Below are positions 1 to 5,852 of a DNA stretch of 11,888 bases, piece by piece. The translations under genes and the position numbers were made by a program. The notes beneath the pieces are model-generated. The model was given only the letters and a program-made list of their open reading frames with translations, made no database searches and was not told the origin of the DNA. This stretch comes from JACQSR01 sp042577505 (lineage in GTDB: Archaea > Nanobdellota > Nanobdellia > Woesearchaeales > JACQSR01), in NCBI GenBank assembly GCA_042577505.1, contig JBHPEA010000036.1:1-11888 (forward strand), read 5' to 3'. Within the stretch, counting starts at the first letter, position 1; each line of letters begins with the position of its first letter.

Positions 1-81
1 TTATTAGATGTAGGGGGACCAACAACAATCCTATTATTATCCAATTTATCAAGGAGAGATGTAAGAAAATTGAGATGGTGA
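1..81 (+). CDS. C-terminal end of an unidentified gene (partial)
   Basis: An open frame runs from the first base to a TGA at 79-81 and encodes 26 residues, beginning LLDVGGPTTI and ending in VRKLRW. The stop lies one base before the ATG of the next gene, the same tight packing as in the rest of this operon, so a real upstream gene is likely. The fragment is too short to assign a family. It is partly hydrophobic with a basic end, and the start lies outside the window. Confidence 0.5.
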   Translation, partial: LLDVGGPTTILLLSNLSRRDVRKLRW

Positions 82-82
82 A

Positions 83-1045
83 ATGAAAGCAGTAATTCTA
101 GCCGCAGGCAAATCCACTAGGACATATCCACTGACAGTTAATATCCCAAAACCTATGATAAGGGTAGATAGAACAACTATTTTAGAGAAAAATCTGAATA
201 ATCTAGTCGGATTTGTTAATGAGGTCATTATTGTTGTTGGATTTAGAAAAGTTATGATACAAAAAAGAATTGGAACAAAATATAAGGGTTTGAAAATTAG
301 GTATGTTAATCAAAAAGTGCCGAAAGGGACTGGTCATGCTTTATCGTTAGCGAGGAAATTTTTAAGTGGGAGTTTTATTTTACTTATGGGAGATGATTTA
401 TATTCCAAGAAGGATATTCATAAATGTCTCCAGCATAAATATTCAGTCTTAGCAAAACGAGTTAAAGATCCTTCAAGCTTTGGGGTTTATGTGTTGGATA
501 AGGGCTTTGTTAAGGATATTATTGAGAAACCGAAAAAATACATTTCGAATTTAGCCAACTGTGCCTTATATGTATTGGATATCTCCTTCCTAAGTGAATT
601 AGATTCAATAAAAAGAAGTGGTAGGGGCGAGATAGAAATTGTTGATGCAATAAAAACCTTCTCACGTAAAAATAAAGTAAAATGTGTTATAGGAAAAGAT
701 TGGATTCCTTTTGTTTATCCTTGGGATCTGTACAAAATTACAAAGAAAAAAATTGGTAGGAATTGTTCGATTCAAGGAAAAGTAGTAAACTCAATAATTA
801 TGGATAACACAATAATTGAAAAAGGGTCTGTTGTAAGGGATTCAATAATTGGGGAGAATGTTAGGTTTTCAGGGACCATAAAAAGTGGGAATGTTGTTGT
901 TAAAGTGAAAAATAAAAAGATTAAAGTAAAAATAGGGGCAATAATTGGGGATAATGTTTATGCTGATAAAGTTAAAATTTCACCTGGTGTGAGAATTTGG
1001 CCCGGTAATCAAGTAAGAGGGGTAATTAAAAAAGATGTCGTATGA
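83..1045 (+). CDS. Sugar-1-phosphate nucleotidyltransferase with C-terminal left-handed beta-helix
   Basis: The 320-residue product should join a nucleoside triphosphate to a sugar 1-phosphate to give an NDP-sugar for glycan or glycolipid synthesis in the cytoplasm. The N-terminal domain (about 1-225) has the family signature LAAGKSTR (6-13) followed by PKP (22-24), a GTGHAL motif (82-87) typical of GlmU-like and glucose-1-phosphate enzymes, the metal-binding GDD (103-105) and EKP (138-140). From about 233 the sequence turns into irregular hexapeptide repeats (IGRNCSI, IIEKGSV, IIGENV, IIGDNV), a left-handed beta-helix. It ends early compared with roughly 400-residue archaeal GlmU-like enzymes, so acetyltransferase activity is doubtful. 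A GGTGA just before the ATG (77-81) may serve as ribosome binding site. The sugar and nucleotide cannot be read from the sequence. The gene overlaps the next one by 11 bases. Confidence 0.85.
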   Translation: MKAVILAAGKSTRTYPLTVNIPKPMIRVDRTTILEKNLNNLVGFVNEVIIVVGFRKVMIQKRIGTKYKGLKIRYVNQKVPKGTGHALSLARKFLSGSFILLMGDDLYSKKDIHKCLQHKYSVLAKRVKDPSSFGVYVLDKGFVKDIIEKPKKYISNLANCALYVLDISFLSELDSIKRSGRGEIEIVDAIKTFSRKNKVKCVIGKDWIPFVYPWDLYKITKKKIGRNCSIQGKVVNSIIMDNTIIEKGSVVRDSIIGENVRFSGTIKSGNVVVKVKNKKIKVKIGAIIGDNVYADKVKISPGVRIWPGNQVRGVIKKDVV

Positions 1046-1517
1046 TATTTTGATTTTAATTGGTCTAACATTTGTTCCGTTTTTAGAATTGAGAGCTTCT
1101 ATTCCTTACGGAATAATCGCTACTGACTTGCATTGGAGTGTTGTGTTTATTGTTTGCGTTTTAGCAAATATGGTTCTTGGTCCCATGGTTTATTTTTTTA
1201 TCGATAACTTGTTAGGTGTAATATTACGATGGAAATTCTTTGAAAAAATGTACTTGTGGTATATTGCAAGGGTACAAAAGAGAATCAAGAAACCCATAGA
1301 TAAATACGGAAAATTTGGATTGGCAGTTTTTATTGGATTTCCTTTACCTGGAAGTGGAAGTTATTCAGGTTCAATTGCTGCTCATTTGATGGGATTGAAA
1401 TTTAAGAAGTTTCTATATGCAAATACATTAGGAGTATTAATGGCTGGGATTATTGTAACTGTAATAATGTTGACCGGATCGACCGCATTTCAGATTTTTA
1501 TAAAAGATATACTATGA
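1035..1517 (+). CDS. COG2426 / small multidrug export family membrane protein (DedA-like)
   Basis: This 160-residue integral membrane protein belongs to the family named 'small multi-drug export protein' (PF06695). The hallmark N-terminal segment PFLELRASIP (15-24) is present. The second half has GFPLPGSGS (101-109), then a Gly/Ala-rich stretch, F123 and N130..G133, which resembles the second re-entrant loop region of DedA proteins. The family's transport label is historical and weakly supported. DedA proteins are now linked to polyprenyl-phosphate flipping, and that role would suit the neighbours here (PAP2 phosphatase and polyprenol-kinase-like gene); this part is inference. The start overlaps the nucleotidyltransferase by 11 bases, and the TGA overlaps the next ATG (ATGA), so translation is probably coupled. 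Confidence 0.8.
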   Translation: MSYDILILIGLTFVPFLELRASIPYGIIATDLHWSVVFIVCVLANMVLGPMVYFFIDNLLGVILRWKFFEKMYLWYIARVQKRIKKPIDKYGKFGLAVFIGFPLPGSGSYSGSIAAHLMGLKFKKFLYANTLGVLMAGIIVTVIMLTGSTAFQIFIKDIL

Positions 1518-2053
1518 AAAAAAGAGATTTGGTTTTGATTGGATTGGGGATAGTACTTACAATAATTGCATTTTTTCTCGATAATATAGTTATAGCCTTT
1601 TTTAAACTAGTACAATTTGATTTTATCGATACGTTAGTATTTATTTTTGGAAATTTCGTTACTGTATTACTAATACTTTTTATAATCCCTATAATGAATA
1701 AGAAATGTAAAAAGTCTGGATTATTTTTCTTATCGTTTCTATTATCAATACTTGTTGGTTTGATAATGAAGTTGATTATCTTTAGACCGAGACCTAGTTT
1801 TGTTATGCTAATTCCAATTTTTGGATTAATTGACTATTCATTCCCTAGTGTTCATACAATGGTTGCTTTTTCATTAGCGATTACTGCATCGAGGTATTTG
1901 CCAAGGTATAAATATTACTGGTACAGTTATGCTATATTTATTGGGTTTAGTAGGCTTTATTTAGGAGTACATTATTTAAGTGATGTAATAGCCGGCGCGT
2001 TCCTCGGTTGGTTACTAGTTAAACTGGTGTTGATGTTATGGCCAAAATATTAA
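1514..2053 (+). CDS. PAP2-family membrane lipid phosphatase
   Basis: This is a 179-residue multi-helix membrane protein with all three motifs of the PAP2/type 2 phosphatidic acid phosphatase superfamily. They are K86-x6-R93-P94 (KLIIFRPRP), PSVH at 111-114 (the usual PSGH with Val for Gly), and SR-x5-H-x3-D (S146, R147, H153, D157). His114 and His153 would be the phosphate-accepting and charge-relay histidines. Likely substrates are polyprenyl pyrophosphate or other lipid phosphates at the outer face of the membrane. Its position directly before a SEC59-like kinase suggests recycling of a glycan lipid carrier, although phosphatidic acid-type substrates cannot be excluded. It shares ATGA with the gene before and overlaps the next gene by 16 bases. 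Confidence 0.87.
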   Translation: MKKRDLVLIGLGIVLTIIAFFLDNIVIAFFKLVQFDFIDTLVFIFGNFVTVLLILFIIPIMNKKCKKSGLFFLSFLLSILVGLIMKLIIFRPRPSFVMLIPIFGLIDYSFPSVHTMVAFSLAITASRYLPRYKYYWYSYAIFIGFSRLYLGVHYLSDVIAGAFLGWLLVKLVLMLWPKY

Positions 2054-2634
2054 ATCTTGAATTTAGGAGACAGGTGCTTCACATATTTTTCGGACTAGCA
2101 ATTGTTTTCTCCGTAGAATGGGGCCTTATTGGTCTATTGGAGCTTTGGATTATTTTCCTAATTGGATTGCTATTGTCAATTGCCTCTATGAAATATAGAA
2201 TTCCTATTATTGCAGATTTTTTAGATTATTTTGAGAGAGATAAGGAAAAAGGTAAATTTCCAGGTCAGGGACCTTTGTTTTATGTTCTTGGAAGTTTGTT
2301 GGCTCTCGCACTTTTTGAGAGAAATGTCGCGTTAGCTTCAATAATAATTCTTGCACTAGGAGATTCAATATCTCATTTAGTTGGCAGATTTTATGGGAGG
2401 ATAAAGCATCCATTAAATAGTTCAAAATTTGCAGAAGGGGCAGTTGTTGGAGTTATTTTTGCAACAATTGGTGCATGGCTTTATGTGCCTTTGACTTATG
2501 CTTTAGTTGGTTCTGTCTTTGGAATGGTTGCTGAGGGCTTCGAAGTTAAATACGGATGGGCACAAGTTGATGATAATTTGATAATTCCAATAGTATCTGG
2601 TGTTGCGATGGTTCTTGTTAGTTTTGTCGTTTAG
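2038..2634 (+). CDS. SEC59/DGK1-type CTP-dependent polyprenol or diacylglycerol kinase
   Basis: The 198-residue, strongly hydrophobic protein fits the dolichol kinase / phosphatidate cytidylyltransferase-like family (COG0170). Visible landmarks are the N-terminal E8-x-x-R11-x3-H15, the LGDSISHLVGRFYGR block (107-121) corresponding to the family's GD..a...G...G signature, a Lys130..Glu133-Gly134 pair, and a final DDNLIIP (178-184), which is characteristic of this family. It should phosphorylate a lipid alcohol with CTP, regenerating polyprenyl phosphate or making a lipid phosphate. A GGTG at 2026-2029 lies 8 bases before the ATG. The gene sits inside the end of the PAP2 gene, so a phosphatase and a kinase acting on similar lipids are co-translated. 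It is the last gene of the operon, because a new TATA box follows at once. Confidence 0.83.
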   Translation: MAKILNLEFRRQVLHIFFGLAIVFSVEWGLIGLLELWIIFLIGLLLSIASMKYRIPIIADFLDYFERDKEKGKFPGQGPLFYVLGSLLALALFERNVALASIIILALGDSISHLVGRFYGRIKHPLNSSKFAEGAVVGVIFATIGAWLYVPLTYALVGSVFGMVAEGFEVKYGWAQVDDNLIIPIVSGVAMVLVSFVV

Positions 2635-2642
2635 GAGTAACA

Positions 2643-2650
2643 TTTATAAC
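2643..2650 (+). promoter_or_regulatory. TATA box for the MoxR-VWA operon
   Basis: TTTATAAC is centred near 2647, which predicts transcription starting near 2673, only a few bases before the ATG at 2677. This supports ATG 2677 as start over the TTG at 2665, which would lie upstream of the predicted transcript. Confidence 0.55.
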
Positions 2651-2676
2651 TTACGGTCGATTATTTGAAAGGCAAA

Positions 2677-3663
2677 ATGATATTTGAAGAACTAAGAAAG
2701 GAAATATTGAGTAATAAGGATCCATATAGAGATATATTGGGTCAGAATGAAGTTAAAAAACAGTTAAGCAGTGCTTTACTTGCTGGTAGGCATTTAATTC
2801 TTGTAGGTCCTCCTGGTGTTGGTAAAACGACTTTGGCTAAGAATATTGCTAAATTGCTTGGTAGTGTTGAGATTAGCGAAGGGTATGGAAAAGAGAAAAA
2901 GAAGAAAATAATTGAGGGTTTGAAGAGAATTGTAAGAGTTCAGGGAAGTCCTGACCTAACTGTTGAGGATTTACTAGGGGATATTGATCCGATAAAAGCT
3001 TTGAAATATGGTCCACTATCACTTGAAGCATTTACTCCTGGTAAGATCTTTAAAGCTGATAAAGGGATATTGTTCTTAGATGAGATAAATAGATGTCCTG
3101 AGAAGCTACAAAATTCTTTATTGCAGGTATTAGAAGAAGGTAAAGCTACGCTTGGAAGTTATGAGGTAGATTTCCCAGTTTCTTTAATATTCATTGCAAC
3201 AATGAATCCTGAGGATACATCAACTGAGAAATTATCTGATGTATTGCTTGATAGATTTGATTTAATAAATGTAGGTTATCCTGAGAGTTTAGAGGTTGAG
3301 CAAAAGATTGTTACGGAGAAAGGAAAGACCTTTGATGTTAGTTTTCCTGCAAATCTTCTAACAATGTCTATACATTTTGTGAGATTGTTGAGAGTACATG
3401 ATAAGATTGAGAAAAGGCCTGGTGTGAGGGCTACAATTGGTCTATATGAAAGAGCGCAAACAAATGCTGAAATTAATGGTCGAAAAAAAGTTACATTTGA
3501 TGATGTTGCAGATTCGGTTGCATCTGTAATTGCTCATCGTATTAGGTTGAAGCCAAGTGTGAAGTATCTTCAAAGCCCTGAAGAGTTTATAGCGAAAGAG
3601 TTTAGGGAGTTTGTAAGAGATCATGGTGATTCTTATCAGGTAGAAAAAGGTGGTGATGGGTGA
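2677..3663 (+). CDS. MoxR-type AAA+ ATPase (magnesium chelatase I subunit-like)
   Basis: The product has 328 residues from the ATG at 2677; a TTG at 2665 would add four but precedes the expected transcript start. The AAA+ core is clear: Walker A GPPGVGKT (44-51), Walker B ILFLDE (131-136), sensor 1 in ATMNPED (N177), then the LLDRFD box carrying the arginine finger. The insertion between Walker A and B and the 'GKIFKADKGILFLDEINR' type context are those of the MoxR/ChlI clade. These ATPases drive conformational change or metal insertion in a target together with a VWA-domain partner, and the next gene encodes exactly such a partner, overlapping by 8 bases. No large chelatase subunit (CobN/BchH type) is present here, so a chaperone or remodelling role is more likely than tetrapyrrole metallation. 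Confidence 0.88.
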   Translation: MIFEELRKEILSNKDPYRDILGQNEVKKQLSSALLAGRHLILVGPPGVGKTTLAKNIAKLLGSVEISEGYGKEKKKKIIEGLKRIVRVQGSPDLTVEDLLGDIDPIKALKYGPLSLEAFTPGKIFKADKGILFLDEINRCPEKLQNSLLQVLEEGKATLGSYEVDFPVSLIFIATMNPEDTSTEKLSDVLLDRFDLINVGYPESLEVEQKIVTEKGKTFDVSFPANLLTMSIHFVRLLRVHDKIEKRPGVRATIGLYERAQTNAEINGRKKVTFDDVADSVASVIAHRIRLKPSVKYLQSPEEFIAKEFREFVRDHGDSYQVEKGGDG

Positions 3664-4816
3664 CACCGGTAGAGCTGAAGAAGGGGTTGAAGAATTATCT
3701 GGTAAGTTAGCTTCCCAGGATGAAGATAAATTAATGCATACTGTTCTTGAGAGTGATAAGAAGGATGTTGATGGTCAGCTTATTAACGATGCTATAAATC
3801 GTGGACTTGGAAGCTTTTCTCCCGACCTGATGTTTGAACAGATGGTTAGTAATTTTTCTATGGCTGACAAATTGTTTGGTGAAAGGATAATTAGATTATT
3901 GTCTGGGTATGATCCAAATTACATTAAAAGAAATATCAAGATTCCTGAATTTAGAAAGGTTTTGAAGGGACAATTAAGTCTTAATATTGAGAATTTGAAG
4001 GAGAAGAAATTAATTGATAAGGAAGGTTTTATTTCAGATCAGGGAGTTAAGATGGCGTCTGTTGTGCTTTGTAATCAAGAATTGGATAGGTTAGTAACGA
4101 TAGGTTTCTATGGAGAGAATTATAAGAAAGAGATGTATGGTGAGAAAGATAATGTTAAGAATTTCGTCAAAGGGGATAGGTACAAAGATATTGCATTGAA
4201 AAGTAGTGTGAAGGTTGCATTGAGACGAGGTCGTACGTCTTTAGGTAAAGATGAGTTGAGGACTTTTGAAAGAAAAAGTAAAGGGCAAATTTATGTTATT
4301 TATGCAATCGATGCTTCTGGAAGTATGAAGGGTAAGAAGATAGAGAATTGTAAGAAAGCAGGAGTGGCTCTTGCTTATAAGGTAATTGAAGCGAAGGATA
4401 AGGTTGGATTGCTAGTGTTTGGATCTGATATTAAAGAAGAAGTTTACCCCACTTATGATTTTAATGAATTGTTAGATAAGATAACTCGGATAAAAGCATC
4501 TAAAGAGACTGATATTGCTATGACAATTAAAAAAAGTCTTGAAATGTTTCCACGAAGGGATGTTACAAAACATTTGATATTGCTAACCGATGCGATGCCA
4601 ACTGTTGGGAAGAAACCTGAAAAGGATACGTTGAATTCAGCTAGTCTTGCAAAAGATATGAAAGTAACAGTTTCAGTTGTTGGGATAGATTTGAATAGGG
4701 ATGGTAAAAAATTAGCTCAGGATATCGTTGAGATTGCAGATGGTAAATTGTACATGGTTAAGAATATCGAGGATGTAGATAAGATTGTTCTTGAAGATTA
4801 TTATAAGATTTCGTAA
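3656..4816 (+). CDS. VWA-domain protein, partner of the MoxR ATPase
   Basis: The 386-residue protein has a von Willebrand A domain in its second half. The MIDAS metal site is complete: DASGS (219-223), Thr285-Asp286 in the KETDIA segment, and Asp312 in LLTDAMP. The first 200 residues are charged and probably helical, with an acidic N-terminus, which is the usual plan of ChlD/ViaA/CoxE-like partners of MoxR ATPases. No signal peptide or membrane helix is visible, so a cytoplasmic complex with the upstream ATPase is expected; the client is unknown. ATG 3656 is preferred. An in-frame GTG lies at 3650, inside an AAGGTGG stretch that can serve as ribosome binding site. The final residues are followed by AT-rich DNA and then a tRNA gene on the opposite strand. 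Confidence 0.86.
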   Translation: MGDTGRAEEGVEELSGKLASQDEDKLMHTVLESDKKDVDGQLINDAINRGLGSFSPDLMFEQMVSNFSMADKLFGERIIRLLSGYDPNYIKRNIKIPEFRKVLKGQLSLNIENLKEKKLIDKEGFISDQGVKMASVVLCNQELDRLVTIGFYGENYKKEMYGEKDNVKNFVKGDRYKDIALKSSVKVALRRGRTSLGKDELRTFERKSKGQIYVIYAIDASGSMKGKKIENCKKAGVALAYKVIEAKDKVGLLVFGSDIKEEVYPTYDFNELLDKITRIKASKETDIAMTIKKSLEMFPRRDVTKHLILLTDAMPTVGKKPEKDTLNSASLAKDMKVTVSVVGIDLNRDGKKLAQDIVEIADGKLYMVKNIEDVDKIVLEDYYKIS

Positions 4817-4850
4817 TTTTAAATAAATTATAAATTTTATTGTAATAGCG

Positions 4851-5024
4851 CGCCGGCGCGGGGAATTCACACAACCTTTTTGCGATGCAAAAAGCTTGAC
4901 CAATAAGGCACTATTCAAGTGGAACCAGGGGTTCCACGGAAAACCGTAAAGTATTTGAACCCCGGAGTCCTACAAGGACACTAAGGTCTTAACTTAGCGG
5001 ATTGCCTGGCTATCCTACGCCGGC
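4851..5024 (-). tRNA. Class II tRNA, anticodon AAG (Leu by code), with 89-nt T-loop intron
   Basis: Reading the minus strand from 5024: acceptor GCCGGCG (5018-5024), U8-A9, D stem GGAT/ATCC (5012-5015 and 4999-5002) with a 9-nt loop containing A14, G15 and G18-G19. The anticodon stem CTAAG/CTTAG (4993-4997, 4981-4985) closes a 7-nt loop TTAAGAC with U33, anticodon AAG at 4988-4990 and A37. A 16-nt variable arm (4965-4980) has a GTCCT/AGGAC hairpin, then come T-stem CGGGG (4960-4964) and T-loop TTCAAAT (4953-4959). The 3' T-strand CCCCG (4859-4863) and acceptor strand CGCCGGC (4852-4858) appear only after 89 more bases. Position 73 is G (4851), and CCA is not encoded. The G15-C48 pair, G53-C61, T54, C56 and A58 are kept. 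The spliced length is 85 nt, normal for class II. The anticodon and long arm say Leu, but A34 and G73 are unusual for Leu in archaea. The gene lies opposite to all neighbouring genes. Confidence 0.83.
4864..4952 (-). other. tRNA intron in the T-loop (about position 59/60)
   Basis: This 89-nt segment separates the T-loop from its 3' T-stem strand; the boundaries can slide by a base or two, since TTCAAA+T and TTCAAAT give the same product. Its ends fold like a relaxed bulge-helix-bulge. The T-stem is followed by a UU bulge on the 3' strand, a 4-bp helix UUCA/UGAA (4956-4959 with 4866-4869), an AA bulge on the 5' strand and a weak UAC/GUG helix. The interior holds two perfect 8-bp hairpins with 3-nt loops (4919-4937 and 4876-4894) and a weaker interrupted hairpin (4895-4919). 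The topology matches archaeal tRNA introns, but the bulges are 2 nt rather than the standard 3. It is too short to encode a homing endonuclease. Confidence 0.75.
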
Positions 5025-5027
5025 GCA

Positions 5028-5042
5028 TTTTTTCTTTTTTTT
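5028..5042 (+). terminator. Oligo-T tract, possible terminator for + strand transcripts
   Basis: T6-C-T8 follows directly after the GC-rich tRNA acceptor sequence. For a + strand transcript reading out of the VWA gene this would be a strong archaeal oligo-T termination signal. On the minus strand the same bases are an A-rich spacer between the tRNA and its TATA box. Terminator function is inference. Confidence 0.35.
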
Positions 5043-5046
5043 CGAG

Positions 5047-5054
5047 ATTAATAG
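5047..5054 (-). promoter_or_regulatory. TATA-like element for the minus-strand tRNA
   Basis: On the minus strand this reads CTATTAAT, centred about 26 bases upstream of tRNA position 1 (5024). That is the standard archaeal TATA-to-start distance, so transcription would begin at or within two bases of the mature tRNA 5' end. The match to a TATA box is moderate. Confidence 0.45.
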
Positions 5055-5170
5055 CATCTCTCTTAGAAAAATCGGAATAATTCTTGATGTATCTATTGAC
5101 ATTTTAGATTTATCATACTTCTTTCGAAAATAGATGTAAAAACCGAAAGGATTCTAACAAAACAAGAAAT

Positions 5171-5179
5171 TTTATAAAA
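5171..5179 (+). promoter_or_regulatory. TATA box with BRE for the metallophosphoesterase gene
   Basis: TTTATAAAA preceded by the purine-rich GAAAT (BRE-like) is centred at 5175, which predicts a start at about 5201. The ATG is at 5200, so the mRNA should be leaderless. From 5055 to 5165 nothing else stands out; a small GAGAT/ATCTC hairpin lies at 5044-5060. Confidence 0.65.
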
Positions 5180-5199
5180 CTGATAATTAGTTTGTAGTT

Positions 5200-5796
5200 A
5201 TGAAAGTTTGTGTGTTTAGTGATTTGCATAGTTCGTTCAAATCTCTTAAATCTGTTGAAAAATTAGGAAAGAAGAGTGATATAATAGTTTGTGCTGGAGA
5301 TATTTCTATGTTTGAAAGTAGATTGAGAGATATCCTTAGTAGATTGAACAGAATAAAGAAGCCTGTATACATAATCCCTGGAAATCATGAAAGAGAAGGA
5401 AATTTGAGGAAGTTGTGTAAAAATTATAGGTATATTCGTTATCTTCATGGCCGTGTGTTTATTATTGATGAATTAGTATTGATTGGATTTAACACGTCTG
5501 GTTTTTCATTTATTGATGAAGACTTTGAGAAGTTTATGAAGCATCAAAAGAAAAGGTTGAAGAAGTTTAAAGACAAAAAGATAGTGCTTGTAAGTCATTC
5601 GCCCCCAAATAAAACGAAATTGGATAAAATTGGTAAAGAACACGTTGGAAATAAATCTGTTAGAAGATTTATTAATGAATATAAACCAAAATTTGTAATA
5701 TGTGGTCATATCCATGAGAATGCTGGTAAAAAAGACAAGATTAGAAAGACGGTCATTATAAATCCAGGGAACAAAGGGAAAATTATAGATATTTAA
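5200..5796 (+). CDS. Calcineurin-like metallophosphoesterase
   Basis: The 198-residue protein carries the full set of metallophosphoesterase motifs: SDLH (D8, H10), GDI (G33, D34), GNHE (N62, H63), a VSHSPP block (H133) and CGHIH (H170, H172). These ligate two metal ions. The compact length and the final NPGNKG segment resemble archaeal YfcE/MJ0936-type phosphodiesterases that hydrolyse phosphodiesters in vitro. The physiological substrate is not known from sequence. No signal peptide or membrane segment is seen, so it should be cytoplasmic; the protein is very Lys-rich. It appears to be a single gene: it has its own TATA box at leaderless distance, and the next gene again has its own. Confidence 0.88.
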   Translation: MKVCVFSDLHSSFKSLKSVEKLGKKSDIIVCAGDISMFESRLRDILSRLNRIKKPVYIIPGNHEREGNLRKLCKNYRYIRYLHGRVFIIDELVLIGFNTSGFSFIDEDFEKFMKHQKKRLKKFKDKKIVLVSHSPPNKTKLDKIGKEHVGNKSVRRFINEYKPKFVICGHIHENAGKKDKIRKTVIINPGNKGKIIDI

Positions 5797-5799
5797 TAT

Positions 5800-5851
5800 C
5801 ACCTTCTAGGGAGAACGAAAAATATAAATAAAGTCTATTGCTCAGAAGGTG
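5800..5851. repeat. Inverted repeat CACCTTCT / AGAAGGTG centred on a TATA box
   Basis: Perfect 8-bp half-sites lie at 5800-5807 and 5844-5851, separated by 36 bases. The midpoint (5825.5) coincides with the TATA box at 5821-5830, and the second half-site ends at the predicted transcription start. The arrangement resembles a regulator's paired binding sites, but only 8 bp match. Confidence 0.35.
5821..5830 (+). promoter_or_regulatory. TATA box with BRE for the unknown 167-residue gene
   Basis: AATATAAATA follows CGAAA (BRE-like). The centre at 5825 predicts a start near 5851, two bases before the ATG at 5853. This argues against the upstream in-frame TTG at 5838. Confidence 0.6.
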
Positions 5852-5852
5852 T

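Noticed and set aside
2665..2676. TTG 2665 as start of the MoxR gene.
   Set aside because: It lies upstream of the transcription start predicted from the TATA box at 2643-2650, and ATG 2677 is at proper distance.
4998..5011. Similarity of CGGATTGCCTGGCT to the 5' end of archaeal 23S rRNA (GGATTGCTCGGCT).
   Set aside because: The stretch is the reverse complement of the tRNA D arm, and no rRNA follows; a chance match.
4850..5026. Selenocysteine tRNA, because of the 9-bp acceptor pairing and long variable arm.
   Set aside because: The anticodon is AAG rather than UCA, the D stem has 4 bp, the T stem has 5 bp and U8-A9 fit a 7-bp acceptor; the extra two pairs involve leader and trailer bases.
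4850..5042. A + strand structured RNA closed by a 9-bp GC helix and ended by an oligo-T terminator.
   Set aside because: The same helices read better on the minus strand as a complete tRNA with the invariant bases in place. On the + strand no known RNA motifs (RNase P, SRP, 5S) could be matched.
5187..5802. Minus-strand open frames of 60-100 codons opposite the metallophosphoesterase.
   Set aside because: They are shadows of a gene with complete catalytic motifs, have no promoters or ribosome binding sites, and their composition is that of reverse-complemented coding DNA.
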